A stretch of 11,412 bases of DNA from Planctomycetales bacterium. Lineage in GTDB: Bacteria > Planctomycetota > Planctomycetia > Planctomycetales > Planctomycetaceae. Of the stretch, positions 1-6,227 are shown piece by piece. The notes under the pieces are model-generated. The model had not been told where the DNA came from, did no database searches, and saw only the letters and a program-made list of their open reading frames with translations. The position numbers and the translations under genes are program-made. Every line of letters starts with the position of its first letter. Positions within the stretch are counted from its first letter, which is position 1. Location of the stretch: the NCBI GenBank assembly GCA_020050375.1, contig JAGVKR010000581.1:1-11412 (forward strand). Reading direction: 5' to 3'.

Positions 1-255
1 CCCGGCGGTGCACTCTCGGGCGGCGCGGAATGCCTCGCGGCGCGTCCAGTCGCGCAGGACGGCCAGGCTTCGCCCCTGGATCATCGTCTTCGTCGACGAG
101 AGGAACTCAGCGTTGCCCATGGCCAGCGCGGTCGCCTGGTGCAGGGGGGGCGCAGAGACGTAGGTTTCGTCGCCGCTCGGCGAGCGAACCCGGGTGCGCT
201 GCCACGGTCGTTCCGAAGCCGGCGGCGAATCCAACATGCAGGGAGCGTCAGCCAT
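1..255 (-). CDS. Hypothetical protein, N-terminal 85 residues only (runs off left edge)
   Basis: An open frame on the minus strand starts with ATG at 255-253 and continues without a stop to base 1, giving 85 codons with the C-terminus outside the window. It is likely real because its ATG overlaps the last 8 nt of the upstream glycosyltransferase gene (stop at 250-248), the usual sign of a translationally coupled operon. A weak GGA-type ribosome site lies about 9 nt upstream. The predicted protein begins MADAPCMLDSPP and has no signal peptide or membrane segment in the visible part. From about residue 36 it looks helical (PPLHQATALAMGNAEFL), with a later Arg-rich stretch (LRDWTRREAFRAARE). I do not recognise the family. 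Position suggests a function shared with the glycosyltransferase, but nothing in the visible sequence proves it. Confidence 0.6.
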   Translation of the reverse strand, partial: MADAPCMLDSPPASERPWQRTRVRSPSGDETYVSAPPLHQATALAMGNAEFLSSTKTMIQGRSLAVLRDWTRREAFRAARECTAG

Positions 256-1000
256 GAGTTCCGCAGGGGGTGGACCATTTGTCACAAGGAACCGCGATTG
301 AACCGCTGCGTCGCAGTTCACGATCCAGCACCTCATGATAATGGGCCAGACGGAACTTCGCATCGTCGAGCGCTCCGCCGAACGAGCGTTTTTCTTCCAA
401 ATAGATCAACGGGACCGGAAATTCGACAATTCGCAATCCGGCGGCAACCGCCTGCACCCAGAGCTGAAGCGGCATGGCGTAGCCGAGCTCAGTGATGTCG
501 AATCGCGCCAAGGCACTCACCCGGTACGCTTTGAAACCGCAAAAGGCGTCGGTCAGCGACAGACCCAGCCGCTCGTTCACCAGTTTGGTAATGACCGCAT
601 TGATATGCCGCCGATCCGCGGGGGGAATGCTGTCTCCCAGGCGATGGTCGAGATAGCGGCTTCCCGAAACGATGTCGACGTCGTCGGTGAGAGCCGCCGC
701 CAGGTCGGGAATCAATCGCGGCTCGTGCTGCCCGTCGCAGTCGATCGTGACCAGCACATCGAAGTTTTCCCGCAGGGCGTAATCGAAGGCGCTCCGCAAG
801 GCAGCGCCGTAACCGATGTTTTTGGCGTGGGTCACGTCTCGAACTTCGGGGAATCGGGCCAGTTCCGCCGCGGTCTCGTCCTTCGAGCCGTCGTTGATGA
901 CGAGGATCTCGGGGCTGAATTGCCGCACCCGCTCCAAAACCTCGGCGACGTGGGCTTGTTCGTTGTAGACCGGCAGGGCGGTCAGGATTTTTGTCGTCAT
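248..1000 (-). CDS. Family 2 glycosyltransferase, DPM1/DPG-synthase-like
   Basis: This is a 250-residue soluble GT-A fold glycosyltransferase, probably moving a sugar from a nucleotide donor to a polyprenyl phosphate or a similar acceptor. Visible motifs are the N-terminal nucleotide-binding strand ALPVYNEQ (8-15), INDGS (35-39), NIGYGAAL (61-68), the metal-binding DxD as D87-C-D89 in TIDCDGQHEP, SGSRY (112-116) and TDAFCGFKAYR (150-160), which matches the DPM1 family's TD..GF+.Y block. No C-terminal membrane helices are seen, unlike GtrB or Dpm1 fusions. The frame stays open upstream to a GTG at 1090, but ATG 1000 is chosen because MTTKILTALPVYNE is a normal family start and the candidate promoter at 1044-1072 lies over the upstream alternatives. 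The gene overlaps the next one by 8 nt. Family is certain; donor and acceptor cannot be read from the sequence. Confidence 0.9.
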   Translation of the reverse strand: MTTKILTALPVYNEQAHVAEVLERVRQFSPEILVINDGSKDETAAELARFPEVRDVTHAKNIGYGAALRSAFDYALRENFDVLVTIDCDGQHEPRLIPDLAAALTDDVDIVSGSRYLDHRLGDSIPPADRRHINAVITKLVNERLGLSLTDAFCGFKAYRVSALARFDITELGYAMPLQLWVQAVAAGLRIVEFPVPLIYLEEKRSFGGALDDAKFRLAHYHEVLDRELRRSGSIAVPCDKWSTPCGTHG

Positions 1001-1475
1001 GGCAGGCGAATCTCGCTCGGCGTCCGCGAATTTGACACGCCACATTGTAGGCGTGGGATGGTGCAGGGGAAAGGAGGCTGTGCCGCCCACGAGCCCGACA
1101 GCCGCTTTTCAGCCGCGGCAAGCTTTCAGATTTGGGATGTTTTGGGATCAGGACGGCTGGATGAATATCCCGGTTGTTATCCGGAAGTCGGTCGGCAGCG
1201 ATACGCAACGTGGATGTTGCGTTGCAGAACTCGCATATTACCTAATCTTCCTTTTTGTGTGCCACACGGACGCGCTCGCGGCGTTGAATCGGGGACCGAA
1301 AGTTTGATCGTGTCGGCGTTATGGAGCAGGGCCTTCATGATTAGAAAAAGGCTTGTTTTAAGGTAATTACTGACATTCATTATACAAAAGAACACTGGTC
1401 GCGACGAGGGAAATTCGCGTTTAGATTCTGCCCCTGCTTCCGATTCGGATTCTGAAATCGCACGAGTCGACAGGG
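1001..1475. other. Gene-free divergent spacer
   Basis: The spacer between the minus-strand glycosyltransferase operon and the plus-strand GntR-ABC operon shows no convincing coding frame. It contains the glycosyltransferase promoter candidate near 1044-1072 and a small perfect hairpin, ACGCAAC (1203-1209) against GTTGCGT (1216-1222) with a 6-nt loop. Bases 1335-1390 are more AT-rich than the surroundings. I see no terminator or RNA gene in it. Confidence 0.5.
1044..1072 (-). promoter_or_regulatory. Candidate promoter of the glycosyltransferase operon
   Basis: Read on the minus strand, TTTCCC (1072-1067) is followed after 17 nt by TACAAT (1049-1044), about 44 nt before the chosen ATG. The -10 is good and the -35 weak. 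The same pair of boxes occurs before the gene at 7735, which adds some support. Confidence 0.4.
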
Positions 1476-1503
1476 TTGACATCGTCCATCCGGCGCGTAT
1501 ATT
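1476..1503 (+). promoter_or_regulatory. Sigma-70-type promoter of the GntR-ABC operon
   Basis: A consensus -35 TTGACA (1476-1481) is followed after 16 nt by TATATT (1498-1503). The predicted transcription start, near 1510, falls inside the palindrome at 1504-1537, so a protein bound there should block initiation. The leader to the GTG start would be about 215 nt. This is the best promoter match in the window. Confidence 0.75.
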
Positions 1504-1537
1504 GCATTAGTGAACTATTTAACTAGATCACTAGTGC
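1504..1537. promoter_or_regulatory. 34-bp palindromic operator, probable GntR (YtrA-type) binding site
   Basis: The sequence is symmetric about the junction 1520/1521, with half-sites GCAtTAGTGAaCTAtTT and AAcTAGaTCACTAgTGC. Fourteen of the 17 base pairs are complementary. It begins directly after the -10 box and covers the predicted start point, the classic place for a repressor site. The adjacent operon encodes a GntR regulator of the YtrA type, and such regulators bind palindromes of this size in their own promoters, so autorepression is the simplest reading. Binding itself is inferred. Confidence 0.65.
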
Positions 1538-1557
1538 TTTGTCACAGAAACAGAACT

Positions 1558-1673
1558 TCGGGTGCCACGGCCAGCGACCGGAGGAAGTCGGCCGTGTGAA
1601 TGGTGAGTTGATCGGCCTCGTCCAATAACGTTCGCACGGCCGACTCCCGTTGGTCGCTGGCCGTGGCACCCGA
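1558..1673. repeat. REPIN-like double inverted repeat in the operon leader
   Basis: Two 39-nt arms (1558-1596 and 1635-1673) are inverted copies with 4 mismatches, separated by 38 nt. Each arm is itself a hairpin: CACGGCC (1566-1572) pairs with GGCCGTG (1590-1596), and the second arm mirrors this. Two REP-like palindromes in opposite orientation with a short spacer is the architecture of REPINs, non-autonomous elements moved by RAYT (Y1-type) transposases. It sits between the operator and the GntR start codon, so it would be transcribed as a strong structure in the 5' leader. No transposase is present here. REPIN membership is inferred from architecture only. Confidence 0.6.
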
Positions 1674-1724
1674 TATTCGAGCTGTGAGAAACAACTAGAA
1701 TCTGGGCTAACGAATGGATCTGAT

Positions 1725-2110
1725 GTGAAGATTGATCCCAACAATCACGTTCCGATTTTCCTGCAGATCGTGGAGCAGATTGCGGCATCGATTGCCGCCG
1801 GTGTCTTTCGGCCGGGAGAGTCGCTGCCAGCGCAGCGAAGTCTGGCCGTGTCCCTGGGGGTGAATCCAAACACCGTGCAGAAAGCGCTCGACGAGCTCGA
1901 ACGACGGGGATTGGTTGTTTCGCGGCGCGGCGTGGGAATGTTTGTCACCGATCGGGGAAACGAATCGGCCCTGACGCAAACCGAAGAGGTCGTCGCCGAG
2001 GCGTTTCGGCGCGGGTTGATCGCGGCTCGCGAGTCGAATCTGACGGGCGCGCGAATGATGAAGATCTTTGAGAACGTGCTGTTGGAAATGTACGAATCCC
2101 GGGAGACGCC

Positions 2111-2114
<4 letters not shown>
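1725..2114 (+). CDS. GntR-family transcriptional regulator, YtrA subfamily
   Basis: This DNA-binding repressor, about 129 residues, has a winged helix-turn-helix at roughly 9-78: VPIFLQIVEQIAASIAAG, FRPGESLPAQRSLA, GVNPNTVQKALDELERRGLV and the wing RRGVGMFVT. Only a short helical tail (about 85-129) follows, with no large effector-binding domain. That short length is characteristic of the YtrA subfamily, which typically controls a neighbouring ABC transporter. GTG 1725 is chosen because the protein then starts MKIDPNNHVPIFLQ, a normal subfamily start; the upstream in-frame TTG at 1650 lies in the REPIN-like repeat and would add unrelated residues. There is no clear Shine-Dalgarno. The stop overlaps the ATPase start (ATGA, 2111-2114), so the genes are coupled. 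It probably represses its own operon through the palindrome at 1504-1537. Confidence 0.88.
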
Positions 2115-3042
<928 letters not shown>

Positions 3043-3046
<4 letters not shown>

Positions 3047-3708
3047 AGGCGCTTTTGTGGAAAGATTTTCGGATCAACTTGCCGGTCATCATCACGGGGC
3101 TTTTGCTGTGGTTTGCCGCTTATGCCGCCATAGGGCTGAACGTCTGGTTGCAGACCTGGCCTGTCTTTCCCGGTCGCGGACAATGGTCGGAGGTCATCCA
3201 AATCGCCTCCGTTGGAGGAAGGGCCCTGCTGACAATTGTGGTCGGGGTCCTGGGGGCGAATGCCATCGCGTCGGAGCGGGCGGAACGATCAACCGAGTTC
3301 CTCTTCTCACTCCCACCGACGCGGCTGAAGATACTGACGAGCAAGTTTCTGGTGGCGCTGACAACGACGATCTTGTTGTGGCTGGGCCACCAGTTCATGT
3401 CCGACGTTGTCAGTCCCTGGTTGAGTGCGAACGGGGCTTCAGTCAATCGGGTTCCGCTGCTCGGTTACACTGGAGGCCTTGTATTGATCTTTGGCTCGAC
3501 GTGGCTGGGGTCTGCCCGCCTGAGCAGTCCCGCGTTTGCCTTAGGAGGCGGAATCGCCCTGTGCGTGGCAGTGATCTCCGTCCTCTTCGAAATCAGTCGG
3601 AGGGTCACATGGCCGGTGCCGGATCTGGTTCCGATCGGCATGCTGGTCGCCGGGATTACAGCGTTCCTCGTCGGCAGCATTTATTATCTGAGACGGATTG
3701 AACCGTGA
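3043..3708 (+). CDS. ABC-2 type transporter permease, six transmembrane segments
   Basis: This 221-residue inner-membrane protein forms the channel partner of the preceding ATPase. Predicted helices lie near 14-35, 60-76, 99-117, 138-158, 164-184 and 194-216. The cytoplasmic segment after helix 2, ASERAERSTEFLFSLPPTR (76-94), matches the conserved ABC-2 region where the permease contacts the ATPase (E+..G/S..FL.sLP.sR). The protein starts MKALLWKDFR, typical of this family. ATG 3043 overlaps the ATPase stop by 4 nt and has a strong GGAGG at 3030-3034; the frame continues upstream inside the ATPase gene but that part is not expected to be translated. With one ATPase gene and one permease gene, the complex is probably a homodimer of each, although a second permease elsewhere cannot be excluded. 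Confidence 0.85.
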
Positions 3709-3726
3709 CTTGCGGCGGCAGTGTGG

Positions 3727-3753
3727 CACGCCCAGAGCAACGCGATGGGCGTG
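3727..3753. repeat. REP-like hairpin after the ABC operon
   Basis: CACGCCCA (3727-3734) pairs perfectly with TGGGCGTG (3746-3753) across an 11-nt loop. An alternative pairing is CCAGAG (3732-3737) with CTCTGG (3762-3767). The flank TGGCACGCCCAG recalls the GTGCCACGGCCAG ends of the 1558-1673 element, so both may belong to related REP families. It begins 18 nt after the permease stop and may help end or stabilise the transcript; there is no immediate T-run. Confidence 0.5.
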
Positions 3754-3886
3754 GCGAGCGTCTCTGGAGGGACCTCTTTTATTGGACATTCCGGAGGTTC
3801 TTATTCCTTCATCCTGTACGACCCGAAACGAGTCGGCAGCGCTTCGAGACGTTCCCCACGCAACGCCGTTCATGAAAAAAGGAATG

Positions 3887-3970
3887 ACCGCGGATTTCGC
3901 GGATAAGACGGATGAGAAAGGCAGGGCGAGATCGAGGTTTCTGATCCGCGAAATCTGCGAAATCCGCGGT
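3887..3970. repeat. Imperfect inverted repeat, MITE-like
   Basis: Arms of 27 nt at 3887-3913 and 3944-3970 are inverted copies matching at 22 of 27 positions, around a 30-nt centre. The outer 14 nt, ACCGCGGATTTCGC, match perfectly. The arms also repeat internally (CGCGAAATCTGCGAAATC), as in short GCGGATTTCGC-type intergenic repeats of many bacteria. There is no coding capacity. The family differs from the elements at 1558 and 3727. Confidence 0.6.
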
Positions 3971-4003
3971 TCTTTTCCGATGGAGCGGTTCTTTTCCGAT
4001 GGA
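3966..4003. repeat. Perfect 19-bp tandem duplication
   Basis: The unit GCGGTTCTTTTCCGATGGA occurs at 3966-3984 and again at 3985-4003 with no mismatch. It overlaps the right end of the inverted repeat at 3887-3970. Its lack of divergence points to a recent slippage or insertion-related duplication. Confidence 0.8.
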
Positions 4004-4113
4004 ATCGAAATTGACGTTGATAGGAACGCTCTGCGCATTTGCAAATCTCTTCACAACGCTCGTGAACGGCGTTGCGTGCTGCCCAATTGTGAACCGCAGG
4101 CCAGCGTTGGCGG

Positions 4114-4272
4114 CTACGTCGCCGGAAGCCCCGCTTCCAGCGCGAGGATCGCCAGGGAAGTGGTCTCGACGTTTGCCAACCCGAGCGGCTTTCGCTCGGC
4201 GTCGTAGTCGGTGATCCAGCCGCCGTCTTTTTGCTGTTGCAATCTTCTTGTCGATCCGCCGGACTTCAATCG
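4114..4272 (-). pseudogene. Probable 3' remnant of a lost gene (repeat or prenyltransferase-like C-terminus)
   Basis: Read on the minus strand, the frame ending at TAG 4116-4114 gives a protein-like tail of about 38 residues: QQQKDGGWITDYDAE, then KPLGLANVETTSLAILALEAG. The composition and GGW pattern recall the C-termini of squalene-cyclase or prenyltransferase-repeat proteins. The frame has no ATG and is closed upstream by an in-frame TGA at 4275-4273. Just upstream, a neighbouring frame reads more naturally (TIEVRRIDKKIATA), which suggests a frameshift. Nothing recognisable continues beyond about 4280, where the superoxide dismutase promoter begins. The coherent tail with no usable start argues for a decayed gene. 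The family guess is weak; chance coding is the alternative. Confidence 0.45.
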
Positions 4273-4288
4273 TCAAAATCCACGACCC

Positions 4289-4318
4289 TTGGCAACCGAT
4301 CCGGGCAGGTTGTATAAC
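4289..4318 (+). promoter_or_regulatory. Candidate promoter of the superoxide dismutase gene
   Basis: TTGGCA (4289-4294) is followed after 18 nt by TATAAC (4313-4318), preceded by TG for an extended -10 look. It implies a leader of about 110 nt before ATG 4435. No Fur, MntR or SoxS-like box is recognisable. Confidence 0.5.
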
Positions 4319-4434
4319 GGCAGTCGAAGAAACCGAAATTCCGTCGGGACGCGAACGTCGGCCGGCCTGTCGCCGTGCCGTCGCTGCGAACGAATCGCCG
4401 ATTGTCATCACCTGCTGGAGAAGGAACGAACACC

Positions 4435-5043
4435 ATGGCTTTCACATTGCCCCCCCTCCCGTACGCTTACGACGCCCTGGCTCCGCACATTGATGCGAAG
4501 ACGATGGAAATCCATCACACGAAGCACCATCAGGCCTACATCAACAACGTCAACACGGCCCTGGAGGGACATCCCGCGCTCGCCGCCTTGTCGGTCGAAG
4601 AATTGATTCGCGATCTGGCCGCCGTGCCGGAAGCGATCCGGACAGTCGTTCGCAACAACGGCGGCGGACACGCCAATCATTCGCTGTTTTGGACGATCAT
4701 GGGGCCCAAGGCCGGCGGCGAACCGAGCGGAGCGCTGGGTGATGCGATCAAGGGAACGTTTGGCAGCTTCGCGAATTTCAAGGAGCAGTTCACGAAAGCG
4801 GCAATGGGCCGATTCGGCAGCGGCTGGGCCTGGCTGTCGATGGACAAAGATAAGCTGATCGTCGAAAGCTCGGCCAACCAGGACAATCCGATTTCCGAAG
4901 GGCGCACGCCGCTGCTCGGGATCGACGTCTGGGAGCACGCCTATTACCTCAATTATCAGAATCGCCGCCCCGATTACGTCGCGGCGTTCTACAACGTCAT
5001 CAACTGGGATGCCGTCGCGAAGAAATTCGCGGGCGGGAAGTAG
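4435..5043 (+). CDS. sodA: Superoxide dismutase, Mn type (Fe/Mn family)
   Basis: This 202-residue enzyme converts superoxide to oxygen and hydrogen peroxide. It closely follows E. coli Sod[13 protein letters not shown] at the start, MEIHHTKHH (24-32), [10 protein letters not shown] (77-86) and [18 protein letters not shown] (164-181). The four metal ligands are present as H27, H82, D164 and H168. Gly at 77 and Gln in SANQDNP (Q149) are the residues typical of manganese enzymes; iron forms usually carry Gln in the earlier position. No signal peptide is seen, so it should be cytoplasmic. ATG 4435 is chosen because it gives the canonical N-terminus and has GGAG/AAGGA at 4417-4425; upstream in-frame codons add unrelated residues. 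It appears monocistronic, with a promoter near 4289 and a terminator at 5080. Mn preference, or cambialistic use, is inferred from sequence. Confidence 0.95.
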   Translation: MAFTLPPLPYAYDALAPHIDAKTMEIHHTKHHQAYINNVNTALEGHPALAALSVEELIRDLAAVPEAIRTVVRNNGGGHANHSLFWTIMGPKAGGEPSGALGDAIKGTFGSFANFKEQFTKAAMGRFGSGWAWLSMDKDKLIVESSANQDNPISEGRTPLLGIDVWEHAYYLNYQNRRPDYVAAFYNVINWDAVAKKFAGGK

Positions 5044-5079
5044 TTCTCGCGGTCCGTGGCGCGAATTGGAATCAACTGT

Positions 5080-5135
5080 CTCCAGGACACACTCGGCCGT
5101 CGATTGGCGGCCGAGTGGTGCTGGAGATATTTTTT
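5080..5135 (+). terminator. Rho-independent terminator of the superoxide dismutase gene
   Basis: A perfect 10-bp GC-rich stem, CACTCGGCCG (5090-5099) with CGGCCGAGTG (5108-5117), has an 8-nt loop. An outer stem CTCCAG (5080-5085) with CTGGAG (5121-5126) extends it. A run of six T (5130-5135) follows after 3 nt. It lies 37 nt after the stop codon. Confidence 0.85.
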
Positions 5136-5277
5136 GCAATTCAGGGGTTACTTCCCCCCGATTTCCTTTAGTTCTCGCGAACGGAATGTTAGACTGGGCA
5201 AATCTGGCGGATTGGATTGCCGCCCCGACAGTCGCGAATGATTGCATTCAGGTCAATTCAATCAAGGGGCTCCACTC

Positions 5278-6192
5278 ATGTTTGGGATCTGCACTGCTGA
5301 CGCCCGTGCCACAATTCGGCTGGTCGGATATCGGATGACTCGATTGTCCCTCCTGCTGGCCGCTTCGACGCTTCTCACGGCTGTGTGCGCCAGGCCGGCC
5401 AGCGCAGAGATCCTGTTCGTCGATCTGTATCGCGATCAGTCCTGGGAGCAAACGGGGGATGGAGCATCGCTCACCAGCCTCGGCGCATTCTTCTCGGCGC
5501 GGCTCTATTCCAGCGTGCCCAGCGAATACGACACGGTGACGATGACGTACCCAGGGATTGGATCTCCCGTCGGCTTGACTGAAGACGCCCCACCGTCGAC
5601 GACTTACATCTATCAGACGGCGTTCCTCTCGAAGGCCACGATGGACAGCGACTATCCAGCCGGAACGTATGCGTTCGACGCCACAAATGGTGGGGGGACG
5701 GATGCCGCTTCGGTCGAGTATTCGTTCAGTGACGACAATTACCCGGCAACGACACCGTTTCTGACCGGCACCGATTTTTCGGATTTGCAGGGGATGAATG
5801 CGAGCAACCCCTTCACGTTCCATTTCAGCCCGTACGAGCCGGGGTCGTCATTCGACGAGGCGCTCCTGTTTTTCTCTGTCTACGATTACGATCTGGGGGC
5901 ATTCGTGTTTCAGGAGGGCTTGCTCCCCCCGACGACAACCGAACTGACAGTTCCCGGAGGGACGCTCACAGCCGGGCATTTCTTTTCTTACGAGTTGGTC
6001 TATTCGAACCGCACGTTGATTGACAGCCCCGATACCACCTTCCCATCCACCGCGGGTTTTGATCTCAGGACACGCGGCAATTTTTCGGCCGTCGGCTCAC
6101 CTGTGCCCGAACCAGCGTCGATGCTGATGCTGGTGCAGGGGCTTGTCCTGGGCGGCTGGATTGTCAAACGTCGACGCGCGCGGTCGGGGTGA
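5278..6192 (+). CDS. Secreted PEP-CTERM sorting domain protein
   Basis: This 304-residue exported protein has an N-terminal signal sequence with a hydrophobic core in LSLLLAASTLLTAVCA and likely cleavage after ARPASA. Its C-terminus carries a complete PEP-CTERM signal: VPEP (276-279), a hydrophobic helix (MLMLVQGLVLGGWIV), then KRRRAR. In other bacteria an exosortase recognises and cuts this signal at the membrane. The middle is acidic, Ser/Thr- and Tyr-rich, probably beta-structured, with no recognised enzyme motif. ATG 5278 is preferred because AAGGGG (5264-5269) sits 8 nt before it. ATG 5335 would give a more compact signal peptide (MTRLSLLLAAS) but lacks a ribosome site. The DUF1501 gene begins 35 nt downstream. 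The exact role is unknown; an envelope or extracellular-matrix protein is likely. Confidence 0.8.
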   Translation: MFGICTADARATIRLVGYRMTRLSLLLAASTLLTAVCARPASAEILFVDLYRDQSWEQTGDGASLTSLGAFFSARLYSSVPSEYDTVTMTYPGIGSPVGLTEDAPPSTTYIYQTAFLSKATMDSDYPAGTYAFDATNGGGTDAASVEYSFSDDNYPATTPFLTGTDFSDLQGMNASNPFTFHFSPYEPGSSFDEALLFFSVYDYDLGAFVFQEGLLPPTTTELTVPGGTLTAGHFFSYELVYSNRTLIDSPDTTFPSTAGFDLRTRGNFSAVGSPVPEPASMLMLVQGLVLGGWIVKRRRARSG

Positions 6193-6227
6193 CCGCTAGC
6201 GTGTGACGTCCTGCTGGATGGCAAAAC

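Larger units (their letters stand above)
3709..4113. other. Gene-free, repeat-rich spacer
   Basis: Nothing here reads as a functional gene. Frames on both strands are Arg-, Ser- and Ala-rich without family motifs. The space holds a REP-like hairpin (3727-3753), a second inverted repeat (3887-3970), a 19-bp tandem duplication (3966-4003) and a 10-bp perfect palindrome ATTTGCAAAT (4037-4046). Confidence 0.5.

Noticed and set aside
1203..1222. ACGCAAC / GTTGCGT hairpin as a terminator
   Set aside because: It has no T-run on either strand and no gene ending nearby; it is kept only as a note in the spacer description.
335..1366. 343-codon open frame on the plus strand
   Set aside because: It is the antisense of the glycosyltransferase plus spacer. 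Its translation is Arg/Gly-rich with no motifs, while the minus strand carries clear GT2 motifs.
1650..1724. Upstream TTG start for the GntR regulator
   Set aside because: The added 25 residues come from the inverted repeat arm and do not fit the subfamily's N-terminus.
3966..4003. Direct repeats as a minimal CRISPR array
   Set aside because: The two units are adjacent without spacers and there are no cas genes.
3541..4044. 167-codon minus-strand frame and 169-codon plus-strand frame (3698-4207) over the spacer
   Set aside because: Both run through the inverted repeat and the 19-bp duplication and show no family features. Apparent peptides such as DFADKTDEK come from the repeat.
4037..4046. 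Perfect palindrome ATTTGCAAAT as an operator
   Set aside because: Ten bases of symmetry in a decayed region, far from any promoter, is within chance.
4408..5247. 279-codon minus-strand open frame
   Set aside because: It is antisense to the superoxide dismutase gene; long antisense frames are expected at this GC content.
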